Of a stretch of DNA of 12,518 nt, positions 1 to 6,621 are shown one piece after another (the first letter of the stretch is position 1; each line of letters begins with the position of its first letter). The notes under the pieces are model-generated. The model ran no database searches, was not told the DNA's origin, and saw only the letters and a list, made by a program, of their open reading frames with translations. The stretch spans positions 1-12,518 of the forward strand of contig JAFDET010000061.1 in NCBI GenBank assembly GCA_019310195.1, in the 5' to 3' direction. The stretch comes from Deltaproteobacteria bacterium (GTDB lineage: Bacteria; Myxococcota_A; UBA9160; JAFDET01). A program made the translations under genes and the position numbers.

Positions 1-2
1 CC

Positions 3-113
3 GCCTCCTTCTCCACCGTTGCTTTCCTCGGGCTGGTGCCGGAGCCCGGGCTGGTCTGGCTGCTGCTCGCGGGCGGCCTTGCGCTCCGGGCAGGCCGGCG
101 CCGCGGTCACTAG
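3..113 (+). CDS. PEP-CTERM sorting-domain protein, C-terminal end only
   Basis: This frame is open from the window edge to TAG at 111-113 and shows only the last 36 residues of a larger protein. They form the classic tripartite PEP-CTERM tail: a VPEP motif (bases 36-47), then a hydrophobic segment of about 14 residues rich in Leu/Ala/Gly, then an arginine-rich end (RAGRRRGH). In known systems this tail is recognised by an exosortase in the inner membrane, which cleaves it and passes the protein to the cell surface or exopolysaccharide matrix. The main domain lies upstream of the window, so its function cannot be told. A weak 5-bp stem around the stop codon is too small to call a terminator. 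The motif is clear, but the tail is short. Confidence 0.75.
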   Translation, partial: ASFSTVAFLGLVPEPGLVWLLLAGGLALRAGRRRGH

Positions 114-241
114 CCGCGCCCTACACGCGCTGATCGGGTTACCACGCGGCAGCTTCGATGCATTGCCCTGGCGCCTGGCCGGCCTCCTGCAACGGACCTC
201 CGGGTAGCCCCGTCGGCGAGTGCTATTCTCAGAGTGTGCAG

Positions 242-616
242 ATGCCCCGGGTCATGCGCAGCGTCAACCGCGCGTTCACGAATCCGCTGATGCGGCCGCT
301 TGCGGGCGTCGTCCCGCCCCTCGGAATGATCCAGCATGTGGGGCGCAAGAGCGGGCGCTCGTACCGGACGCCGGTGCTCGCCATCCCCGCCGAACATGGT
401 TACGTGACGCCGCTTCCCTACGGGACGGACACCGACTGGTGCCTCAACGTGCTCGCGGCCGGCGAGTGCACGCTTACGACCACCGGGCGAGCGGCCACGC
501 TGACGAACCCGCGCATCCTGGACCCCGACGCTGCCCTTCCGCTGCTTCCGGCGCTGCTGCGCCCGGCGCTTCGGCTCTTGGATCTCCCCGGCTACCTGCT
601 CCTCGATCGGGGCTAG
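242..616 (+). CDS. Deazaflavin (F420)-dependent nitroreductase/quinone-reductase family protein
   Basis: This 124-residue soluble protein has the family signature GRKSGRSYRTPV at residues 34-45. That is the phosphate-binding/core-strand motif of the small split-barrel Ddn-like proteins (DUF385, F420H2-dependent reductases). It is followed by the alternating strand pattern of that fold (YVTPLPYGTDTDWCLNVLAAG, residues 54-74). Relatives reduce quinones, nitroaromatics or other substrates with F420 or FMN; the cofactor here cannot be decided. The frame opens further upstream, but the residues before 242 are low-complexity and unlike the family. I therefore use ATG 242; GTG 236 is the alternative. 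No good Shine-Dalgarno is present. TATTCT at 224-229 lies about 7 bases before GTG 236, so a leaderless or nearly leaderless transcript is possible. The length is slightly below the family norm of about 130-150 residues. Confidence 0.75.
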   Translation: MPRVMRSVNRAFTNPLMRPLAGVVPPLGMIQHVGRKSGRSYRTPVLAIPAEHGYVTPLPYGTDTDWCLNVLAAGECTLTTTGRAATLTNPRILDPDAALPLLPALLRPALRLLDLPGYLLLDRG

Positions 617-684
617 ACGGACGTCTGCGAACGCCCCACCAGCCCCAGGTCGCCGATCATGCCCTTGGCGCGGGACCCAAAGAA
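613..684 (-). pseudogene. Decayed 3' end of a second amidinohydrolase (pentein) gene
   Basis: On the minus strand this stretch encodes FFGSRAKGMIGDLGLVG plus six more residues, ending at TGA (613-615). It closely matches the C-terminus of the intact hydrolase at 1739-2710 (FLKKGGGSVKCMIGDLGVVG). At DNA level, bases 635-668 match 1773-1806 at 29 of 34 positions, in the same strand and reading frame, with both stops a similar distance downstream. The catalytic cysteine of the intact copy is glycine here (AKGM against VKCM), and the Gly-rich loop is degraded. Further upstream I can see no continuing similarity, so only the last ~24 codons remain recognisable. I read it as the relic of a duplication, inactive; chance similarity is unlikely but not excluded. 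Confidence 0.5.
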
Positions 685-733
685 GCGCGGCCAGTGGCTT
701 CTCGACGGCCTTCCTCTTCGCCTCCGGACGGGT

Positions 734-775
734 GGGCCTGGCGGCGGGTCCTTGTCTACGGGTCCTCGCCGGCCC
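734..775. terminator. Imperfect GC hairpin between convergent genes
   Basis: GGGCCTGGCG (734-743) pairs with CGCCGGCCC (767-775), giving a 9-bp stem with one bulged T and a 23-base loop. It lies between the ends of the plus-strand reductase (616) and the minus-strand cytochrome c (816), where a terminator serving either direction would be expected. There is no T-tract on either strand, so it is only a candidate. Confidence 0.25.
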
Positions 776-815
776 AGGGGCGGTAAGTGCGTCGGCCCGA
801 CAGGCGCAACGCGAT

Positions 816-1589
816 TCAATCGTCCCGTGATGCCAGATAGGCGAAGACATCCTCCAGATCCTGCTTGCTGATGGACTCGAAGACGCCGTCCATGTCTTCG
901 TTCACGCGCTCGCCCGACTGGAAGTTGACAATCTGCCGCCGCAGGTAGTTGGTGTGCTGGCCCGCGAGCTGCGGGGTGTCGTCATCGCCCCACCCTCCCT
1001 CGCCGTGGCATTCGCTGCACTCCTCCTCGTAGATCTCGGCGCCCCGCTCGACGTTCCCGCCCTCGACCCGTGGAATCTGGAACACCGCCTGGGCCGCGCG
1101 CAGCCGGTCCAGCGCGCTCATCGTCTCGTCGGGCGGCGGCATCGTGGTAGGCAGCTCGATCTCGGACAGCAGGCGGGAGATTTCGCGGACGTCGTCCGGA
1201 GGCAGCTCGCGCTCGGTCGCGTAGGGGTACATGGGGATGTTGACCCGCTTGCGGGCCTTGAACGCGCGCAGCTGCCTGGCGATGTACCTCTCGTCCAGGC
1301 CCGCGATCCGGGGGTATTCGCCGTCCTTGCCTCCCTGGCCGTTCCGACCGTGGCAGGCGGCGCAGGTCTCCATGATGTCCTGGGCGTACTCGGGGTCGTA
1401 CTTCCAGCCGGTCGCGCCGGCTGTCTCCTGCTGCGCGTAGGCGGAGTTCGGCCAGGCCATCGAGACCAGCGATGCCGTCAGGATCAGGGCGATCGCGAAC
1501 GAGAGCGGCGGCTTCTCGCCGCTCCGCCCGAGCGTGTGGCCGCGGCGCGAACGCACGAGGGCGCCCACGTCGATGTGGCTCTGATGCAT
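816..1589 (-). CDS. Exported diheme cytochrome c (c4-like)
   Basis: This 257-residue protein has two haem-attachment motifs, CAACH (residues 76-80) and CSECH (191-195). Each begins a class-I cytochrome c domain of about 100 residues, joined by a proline-rich linker (about 148-155). Each domain has a plausible distal methionine ligand, M120 (NIPMYP) and M233 (NEDMDG). The N-terminus has basic residues, then a hydrophobic stretch (about 29-45) ending SAYAQQ, a good signal-peptidase I site after residue 52, so the protein is periplasmic. The two-domain plan resembles cytochrome c4, an electron carrier to terminal oxidases or reductases; the partner is unknown. ATG 1589 is the first start before the signal peptide, with a G-rich stretch about 11 bases upstream. 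The frame runs further upstream but becomes low-complexity. It lies 149 bases downstream of the AST-like operon on the same strand, so a functional link is uncertain. Confidence 0.85.
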   Translation of the reverse strand: MHQSHIDVGALVRSRRGHTLGRSGEKPPLSFAIALILTASLVSMAWPNSAYAQQETAGATGWKYDPEYAQDIMETCAACHGRNGQGGKDGEYPRIAGLDERYIARQLRAFKARKRVNIPMYPYATERELPPDDVREISRLLSEIELPTTMPPPDETMSALDRLRAAQAVFQIPRVEGGNVERGAEIYEEECSECHGEGGWGDDDTPQLAGQHTNYLRRQIVNFQSGERVNEDMDGVFESISKQDLEDVFAYLASRDD

Positions 1590-1738
1590 TCTCGGATGCC
1601 CCCGCTGACCGCCGACGCCGCTACCGTAGCCAAGGTACGCGGGGCGGGGACAGCGGAACAAGCCGATGGCGTGGACATCGATCCGGCGCCTCGTCGCGAT
1701 CGCGTCGCGGGCTGCGGACGGACGAACCTGAAAGGCCC

Positions 1739-2710
1739 CTATCCCTCGCCGGCCTCCACCCTCTCCTCCGCTCCCACCACCCCCAGATCCCCGATCATGC
1801 ACTTGACCGAGCCGCCGCCCTTCTTGAGGAACTCGGAGACGTCCACGACCAGGGGCGTGACGCCGCGCTCGCGGATCTGATCCAGCAGGCGTGCCGAGAC
1901 ACCGCCGGGCATGACCAGGAAGGACTCCCCCCCGGTCGACAGCGTGTAGGCGTTGGCGGCGTAGCGCTGGGCATCCGCGTCCTCCAACGGAATCACCGTG
2001 TCGTCGCCGAAGCACTGCACCAGGCGGGTGCGGTCGCCCGGGGCCAGGGCCTCCACGTAGGCCAGCAGGTGCTCGCGGCGCGGACCGAACGCGCACAGCG
2101 CCGTGTCGCCGTGGTAGTGGGCCTCGAGGACGAGCTCGAAACGGTGCACGGGCTTCGGGTCCACGATGGCGGTCAGCTGCGGCTCCAGCCGCGCGTCGCT
2201 GCGGAAGCCGTAGATCCGGCGCCAGGGCGGGAAGCGCAGGGCCGGGACGAAGCGCTGGCGCTCGAGGTGGCCGCAGGTGAAGACGTAGGCGTCGCCCACC
2301 GGAAAGAAGTCGGCCTCGCCCTCGAAGCGATGGCGCTCGTCGAACTCCGCCAGCCGGAAGCCCTCGGCTTCCAGCACGCGCCGGTAGTGGTCCTTCTCAC
2401 CGGCCCGGGTGGGCAGCAGGTTGGACAGGTAGAAGGTCTTGTCGCCGTGAGGCCGCTCCGCGTCCACGTCGCTGAGGAAGCCCGCGTTGGCGGGGTAGAC
2501 CAGCCCCGGCTGAGCCGGGTCCGGAGGCACCACCACCACGCGGGCGCCCAGGTCGCGCAGGGTGTCGCGCAGGCGCTGCCACTGCTCGATGGCCCGGGCG
2601 CGGTCCACGTGACGCCGGGTTCCCCAGCGCGTGCGTGTGTGTGGGTTGGCGCCGCCCTGCACACTGAAGTGCGCCGGGTCCCCCATCAAGAGGGTCCGCC
2701 GGGCGCTCAC
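1739..2710 (-). CDS. DDAH/arginine-deiminase-type pentein hydrolase in the astB position
   Basis: This 323-residue protein belongs to the guanidino-group-modifying (pentein) superfamily. Recognisable blocks are VYPANAGFL (residues 71-79, substrate loop), FEGEADFF (129-136, acidic catalytic residues), YGFRSD (167-172), HYHGDTALC (198-206, general-base His) and SEFLKKGGGSVKCMIGD (292-308) with Cys304 as the expected nucleophile. These enzymes hydrolyse arginine derivatives: dimethylarginine to citrulline, arginine to citrulline, or, in AstB, succinylarginine to succinylornithine, CO2 and ammonia. It is far shorter than AstB (about 450 residues) and has DDAH-like rather than AstB-like motifs. 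It is nevertheless the fourth gene after astC, astA and astD homologues, exactly where astB normally sits. The GTG start at 2710 overlaps the astD stop (GTGA), implying translational coupling; ATG 2686 is an alternative. The fold is confident; the substrate is inferred from context. Confidence 0.85.
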   Translation of the reverse strand: MSARRTLLMGDPAHFSVQGGANPHTRTRWGTRRHVDRARAIEQWQRLRDTLRDLGARVVVVPPDPAQPGLVYPANAGFLSDVDAERPHGDKTFYLSNLLPTRAGEKDHYRRVLEAEGFRLAEFDERHRFEGEADFFPVGDAYVFTCGHLERQRFVPALRFPPWRRIYGFRSDARLEPQLTAIVDPKPVHRFELVLEAHYHGDTALCAFGPRREHLLAYVEALAPGDRTRLVQCFGDDTVIPLEDADAQRYAANAYTLSTGGESFLVMPGGVSARLLDQIRERGVTPLVVDVSEFLKKGGGSVKCMIGDLGVVGAEERVEAGEG

Positions 2711-4119
2711 GGCCGCGGCATCCCCGGAGGCAGGGCGCTCGGGTCGAAGCGTCCCGAGCCTTCCAGCAGCGCCTGCGGCGTGGCGCAGTAGAGGGTCGCG
2801 GTAACGCCGGCCGGCCGATCGTTGCCACTGCGGCCGCGGCCGCCGAAGGGCAGCTTGCCGCTGGCGCCCACGGTGGCACGGTTCCAGTTGAGCAGGCCGG
2901 TGCGCACGCGGCCGACGCAGTGCTCGAAGGCCGCGCGGTTCGCCGTCATCACCGAGGCCACCAGCCCGAAGTCCGCGTCGTTGACCGCCGTAATCGCCTG
3001 CTCCAGGCCGTCCACGGGGTAGAGGCCGGCCTCGGGACCGAAGATCTCCTCGCGGTGGTAGGCATGGTCCTGGCGCGCGTCGGCGAAGCGCACGAGCCCG
3101 GGGCCCAGGTACGGGGCCGGGAGCTGCGGCTGGGGCACGTCGATGCGCTGGCCACCGGCGTCGCCCGCCAGTGCGCGGTAGCGCAGGACCTTGGCGTGCG
3201 CGGCCTCGGAGACCAAGGGCCCCATGAAGGCGCCGGGCTCCAGCGGCGGACCGATGCGGATGCCGGCCAGGACGCCTGCCAGCCGCTCTGCAAAGGCGTC
3301 GAAGATTCCGGGTGTCACGAAGATGCGGCTGGCGCAGCTGCAGCGCTGGCCGGTGGTGGCGCAGATGGAAAGCGCGGTCTCGGATACCGCGAGCTCCAGG
3401 TCCGCGTCGTCGAGCACGACGATGGCGTTCTTGCCGCCCATCTCCAGCGCCAGGAGCTTCTCCGGGTGGTCGAGGGTGGCCTCGCGCAGGGCGCGCCCGG
3501 CGCCCCACGACCCCGTGAAGAGGATTCCATCCACCGGGGCCGCGGCCAGGGCACGGCCGATCTCCGCGCCGCCGTGAACGATCTGCAGTACGCCCTCGGG
3601 AAGCCCGGCCTCGTGCCACAGGTCCGTCATCCACTGGCCTGCGGACGGCGCCAGCTCGCTGGGTTTGAATACGACGCTATTGCCTGTGGCCAGCGCGGGA
3701 GCGATGTGGCCGTTGGGCAGGTGTACGGGAAAGTTGAAGGGCCCGAGCACGGCCAGCACGCCGCGAGGCTGGAATCGGGCCTGGGCGCCGGGCCCGGCGT
3801 CGATGGGCGTCACGAAGCCCATGCCCTCGGCCAAGGTCACGTCCATCTTGGGCGCCAGCAGCGCCGCCTCGCTGCGCGCGTCCCACAACGCTTTACCCAC
3901 CTCCCGCGCGATGCGCGGCGCCAGGTCGTTTGCGCCGCGCGCCGCCAGATCCCGGAAGCGCAGCAGCACGGAGGCGCGCGCCGCGGGCCCCGCATCGCGC
4001 CAGGCCGGGAACGCAGCGCGTGCGCGGCTCACGGCCTCGTCCACGGCAGCGGCGTCGGCCACCTGGAAGCGCCCCAGCTCGTCGCGCGGGTTCGCCGGTG
4101 AGGTGCTGACCAGCGTCAC
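2707..4119 (-). CDS. astD: N-succinylglutamate 5-semialdehyde dehydrogenase (AstD family)
   Basis: This 470-residue cytoplasmic aldehyde dehydrogenase has the full ALDH active site: GPFNFP with Asn129, FKPSE (151-155) for NAD(P) binding, the Rossmann turn FTGSWGAG (201-208), Glu226 in LALEMGGKN, nucleophile Cys260 in TGQRCSCASR, and EEIFGPE (357-363). The GQRC-x-CA form and the neighbouring AstA point to AstD, which oxidises N2-succinylglutamate semialdehyde to N2-succinylglutamate with NAD+. It is slightly shorter than typical AstD (about 490 residues): the first strand before NPA/NPR is cut to about ten residues. No alternative in-frame start would restore it, because the upstream frame is low-complexity. 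GTG 4119 overlaps the preceding astA stop (GTGA), and its own stop overlaps the next gene's GTG. Confidence 0.9.
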   Translation of the reverse strand: MTLVSTSPANPRDELGRFQVADAAAVDEAVSRARAAFPAWRDAGPAARASVLLRFRDLAARGANDLAPRIAREVGKALWDARSEAALLAPKMDVTLAEGMGFVTPIDAGPGAQARFQPRGVLAVLGPFNFPVHLPNGHIAPALATGNSVVFKPSELAPSAGQWMTDLWHEAGLPEGVLQIVHGGAEIGRALAAAPVDGILFTGSWGAGRALREATLDHPEKLLALEMGGKNAIVVLDDADLELAVSETALSICATTGQRCSCASRIFVTPGIFDAFAERLAGVLAGIRIGPPLEPGAFMGPLVSEAAHAKVLRYRALAGDAGGQRIDVPQPQLPAPYLGPGLVRFADARQDHAYHREEIFGPEAGLYPVDGLEQAITAVNDADFGLVASVMTANRAAFEHCVGRVRTGLLNWNRATVGASGKLPFGGRGRSGNDRPAGVTATLYCATPQALLEGSGRFDPSALPPGMPRP

Positions 4120-5141
4120 GGCAGCGGCGTGACGTTCACGCGGTCGCCGGCCCCCACGCCCAGCGCCTCGCGCACGTCCTTGGGGACGAAGGGCGCGCCT
4201 TCCGCATCCAGCGAGAGCACGGCGGCGCGGAAGCCGTGGGCGCCTTCGGCCGAGAGCAGGGTCAGGGGACCTTCGGGCTGCGCGCTGCGTTCGGCCGGCA
4301 CGCTGGGCAGCACCAGCTCGCGCCGCTCGCGCACCGAGGCGATGGCGTCGCGGGCGGCGCCGTAGTACGGCCCGCCGTCGAAGGGATCGATCCGGCGCAG
4401 GTAGTGGAATCCCACCTTCTCCAGGATGCTCACCGCCGCGCGCGCGGTCTCGTTGGGCTGGCCCAGGATCTGACGCACCTCTTCCGGGAAGAGCGTTGCG
4501 TAGACCGGGTCCTGGGGGAAGAGATCCGCGATGAAGTGCGGGTTGTGCGCCGACAGGTGGTCGGCTTCCCGGTAGGAAAGACCGGTGAAGTGGGCGCCGA
4601 AGGCCTCCCACAGCCGGCTGCGGCCCTCCTCGTCGAAGCGCGAGAGCATCTCGGCCACGACCTCGCGCTCGAAGCGGTCCGGGTGCGCGCCGATCCAGGC
4701 AAAGCGCACCACCGAGAGCGCCTTCCCACATTTTTCGGGGTGGCCGCGCCAGTCGGGATGCAGGACCAGACCGCCGATCTCGCTGGGGCCGTCGGTGCTG
4801 ATGCGGAGCTGGAGCTTGGTGTGCTCGAAGTGGCGGTTCAACTCCGTACTGCGGCGCTCCTCGGTGGAGACCTCGAGGTAGTAGTAGGGAGTGTCCGGCG
4901 TGCCGTGCTTGGCGCGCACCATGGAGGTGCCCAGTACGCGCCGGTCGGCCGTGTCCTCCAGGACGAAGACGTAGAGGCCGGGACGCCAGTCGCCGCTGGG
5001 GTCGGCGAAGGAGCGCTCCGAGTGGGCGATGCGTTGCTCCAGGAAGGGCGCATCGGCGGGCAGGTTGACCGAGTCCAGCAGGCGTGCCAGCGCGAGCAGC
5101 TCGTCGAGGTCTCCTCGCTCCACCGGCCGCAGGATCAACAC
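4116..5141 (-). CDS. astA: Arginine N-succinyltransferase (AstA family)
   Basis: This 341-residue protein is close to the usual length of about 340-345. It aligns along its whole length with AstA, which transfers succinyl from succinyl-CoA to the alpha-amino group of L-arginine, the committed step of the AST catabolic pathway. Visible family blocks are the start ILRPVERGDLDEL (3-15), GLVLHPDWRGH (124-134), VVAEMLSRFDEEGRS (161-175), FIADLFPQDPVYATLFPEE (203-221) and GFHYLRRIDPFDGGP (244-258). Next to the first block, the usual Gly/Thr-rich loop of AstA (GGGLTSLP in enterobacteria) is replaced by LDSVNLPAD. Substrate details may therefore differ, for example ornithine as in the AruF/AruG relatives. 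GTG 5141 overlaps the aminotransferase stop by 7 bases; TTG 5138 (TTGA) is an equally plausible start. Confidence 0.9.
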   Translation of the reverse strand: MLILRPVERGDLDELLALARLLDSVNLPADAPFLEQRIAHSERSFADPSGDWRPGLYVFVLEDTADRRVLGTSMVRAKHGTPDTPYYYLEVSTEERRSTELNRHFEHTKLQLRISTDGPSEIGGLVLHPDWRGHPEKCGKALSVVRFAWIGAHPDRFEREVVAEMLSRFDEEGRSRLWEAFGAHFTGLSYREADHLSAHNPHFIADLFPQDPVYATLFPEEVRQILGQPNETARAAVSILEKVGFHYLRRIDPFDGGPYYGAARDAIASVRERRELVLPSVPAERSAQPEGPLTLLSAEGAHGFRAAVLSLDAEGAPFVPKDVREALGVGAGDRVNVTPLP

Positions 5142-6514
5142 GGCAGGTCGCGCTCCTCGGCCACACGACGCAGCGCCTTCTCCAGCATGGTGAAGCCGGA
5201 TTCCAGCTCCTCGTCGGTGACGTTGACCGGAAGCAGCAGGCGCACCTTGCTGGGGTTCGCGCCGGCGCTGAAGATCAGGAGCCCCTCGTCGTAGCAGGCC
5301 CGCAGCACGTCGGAGGTGACCTCGGCCCGGCCGTCGAAGGGAACGAAGGCCTGCATGGCGCCGATGCCGCTGCGCCGGCCCACGGCGCGCGGAAGTGCCC
5401 GGGCCAGGCTCTCGAAGCGGCGCGCCACGCGCCCCTCCAGGACCGCCAGCCGCCCGTCGGGGCCGAGATAGCCCTCGCTCTCCAGCCGTTCGATGATGCG
5501 CGTGCCCACGGCCATGCCCACGCTCGAGCCGGCGAAGGTGCCCGCCACCAGCCCGGGCCCGGGGTTGTAGGCCTTGCGGAAGAGCGCCGCGCTGCCTTGA
5601 AGCGCTTTGCCGCAGGTGACGACGTCCACCCACTCGTCCAGGCCGAAGCTGCGGAACGCGAACAGCTGGCTGGTGCGCGCGAAGGTCTGCACCTCGTCCA
5701 CCCAGACCGCCAGCTCCGCCTCGCGGCAACGCTGCATCAGCGCGCGGAAGAAGGGCGCCGGCGCGGCCTCGATTCCGCCTTCGCCCTGCACCAGCTCGAA
5801 CAGCATGGCTGCGATGCGCCCCGGATGACGGGCCAGGTGCGCGTCGAGCGCTGTCAGGCTCTTCTCGGTGGAGTTCGGGTCGTCGGGGTCGTAGAAAGGC
5901 ACGTGCAGCACGTTGCCGCGCAGGGGCAGACCCTGGCGGTAGGCGGGCTTGTCGGTCAGCTCGGCCAGGGTGGTGGTGCGGCCCGCGAAGCTGCGCTCGA
6001 AGACCACGATCCGGTCGGCGGGCGTGTGCTTCTGGAGGATCATCTTCAGGGCGTTTTCGTTGGCCATGGCACCCGACACCGAGAGCCACACGTGCTTCAG
6101 GTGGTCGCCGGCGTGGCGCAGGAGTGCCCGGGACAGGCGCAGGTACTCGGGGCCCGGCGCCAGGTGGCCCTGGAAGACCTCGTCGCCGGCCGCGGCCACC
6201 ACCGCCGTCTCCAGCAGGTCGGGGTCCGCGTGGCCCATGGCGTAGACCCCGATCCCGCCAATGAAGTCGAGCTTCACGGTGCCGTCGGCCAGCTGCACCC
6301 GGGCGCCGCGGCCGCTGCGGCCCAACAGAAGGGGATAGGGCAGGGGACGGCCCCGCAGGCGCTCCAGCTCGCGGAGCGCCCGGACGTAGGCCTGGGGCGA
6401 CAGCGCACGGGTCGCGGCCTCCTGGGCCACGGCCTCGATCAGGGCCTGCGCCGCCTCCCGCACCGCGGGCGCGTCGAGCAGCGACCCCAGGGGGCTCCGG
6501 GTCCGCTTCGCCAT
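5135..6514 (-). CDS. astC: Class III PLP aminotransferase, AstC-like (succinylornithine transaminase)
   Basis: This 459-residue fold-type-I, class III aminotransferase carries SGAMANENALK (147-157) for PLP phosphate binding, ELVQGEGG (240-247), VDEVQTF (272-278) with Asp273 for the PLP nitrogen, and CGKALQG (301-307) with Lys303 forming the Schiff base. From its place at the head of an astA-astD operon, its likely job is N2-succinylornithine plus 2-oxoglutarate to N2-succinylglutamate semialdehyde plus glutamate. It is about 50 residues longer than ordinary AstC/ArgD (about 405), mostly as an Ala-rich helical N-terminus (1-55). It also has Leu where EPVQGEGG is usual, so it is a divergent member, and another omega-aminotransferase role remains possible. 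ATG 6514 is the first start giving family-like sequence. No strong Shine-Dalgarno is seen. It is the first gene of the four-gene overlapping operon. Confidence 0.8.
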   Translation of the reverse strand: MAKRTRSPLGSLLDAPAVREAAQALIEAVAQEAATRALSPQAYVRALRELERLRGRPLPYPLLLGRSGRGARVQLADGTVKLDFIGGIGVYAMGHADPDLLETAVVAAAGDEVFQGHLAPGPEYLRLSRALLRHAGDHLKHVWLSVSGAMANENALKMILQKHTPADRIVVFERSFAGRTTTLAELTDKPAYRQGLPLRGNVLHVPFYDPDDPNSTEKSLTALDAHLARHPGRIAAMLFELVQGEGGIEAAPAPFFRALMQRCREAELAVWVDEVQTFARTSQLFAFRSFGLDEWVDVVTCGKALQGSAALFRKAYNPGPGLVAGTFAGSSVGMAVGTRIIERLESEGYLGPDGRLAVLEGRVARRFESLARALPRAVGRRSGIGAMQAFVPFDGRAEVTSDVLRACYDEGLLIFSAGANPSKVRLLLPVNVTDEELESGFTMLEKALRRVAEERDLPC

Positions 6515-6559
6515 CGCCAGAGCGTATCGGTCGGATCGCGGTGTCGCTTGTCCCCAAGT

Positions 6560-6596
6560 CGAGAACCCCTCCAACAGCAGCGGCTTGCGGTTCTCG
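6560..6596. promoter_or_regulatory. 8-bp inverted repeat in the divergent intergenic region
   Basis: CGAGAACC (6560-6567) and GGTTCTCG (6589-6596) are perfect inverted arms separated by 21 bases, giving 29 bases centre to centre. They lie in the 107-base gap between the divergently transcribed AST-like operon (start 6514) and the EEP-family gene (start 6622). This is where a dimeric regulator could control both. It does not resemble the ArgR box, and no clear -35/-10 pair is visible. It could equally be a short RNA hairpin in the leader of the plus-strand gene. Confidence 0.3.
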
Positions 6597-6621
6597 CCTG
6601 CGCCCGGCTGAGGCGACCGGT

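Noticed and set aside
110..850. 246-codon minus-strand open frame
   Set aside because: It runs antisense to the reductase gene with Arg/Pro/Gly-rich low-complexity sequence and no recognisable domain; such long shadow frames are expected at this GC content.
1695..1704. Palindrome CGCGATCGCG between the pentein and cytochrome genes
   Set aside because: It is a self-complementary 10-mer of a kind expected by chance in such GC-rich DNA; no paired boxes or promoter elements accompany it.
1590..2096. Upstream extension of the cytochrome c frame by 169 codons
   Set aside because: The extra sequence is Gly/Arg-rich, overlaps the 3' end of the pentein gene, and would bury the signal peptide internally.
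1472..2791. 439-codon plus-strand open frame
   Set aside because: It is antisense to the start of the cytochrome gene and all of the pentein gene, both with clear catalytic motifs; its translation is low-complexity.
2920..4101. 393-codon plus-strand open frame
   Set aside because: It lies wholly antisense to the aldehyde dehydrogenase, whose active-site residues are all present on the other strand.
4120..5166. Upstream extension of the AstD frame, which could suggest a fusion protein
   Set aside because: It overlaps the intact AstA gene in another frame; GTG 4119 with its GTGA overlap explains the true start.
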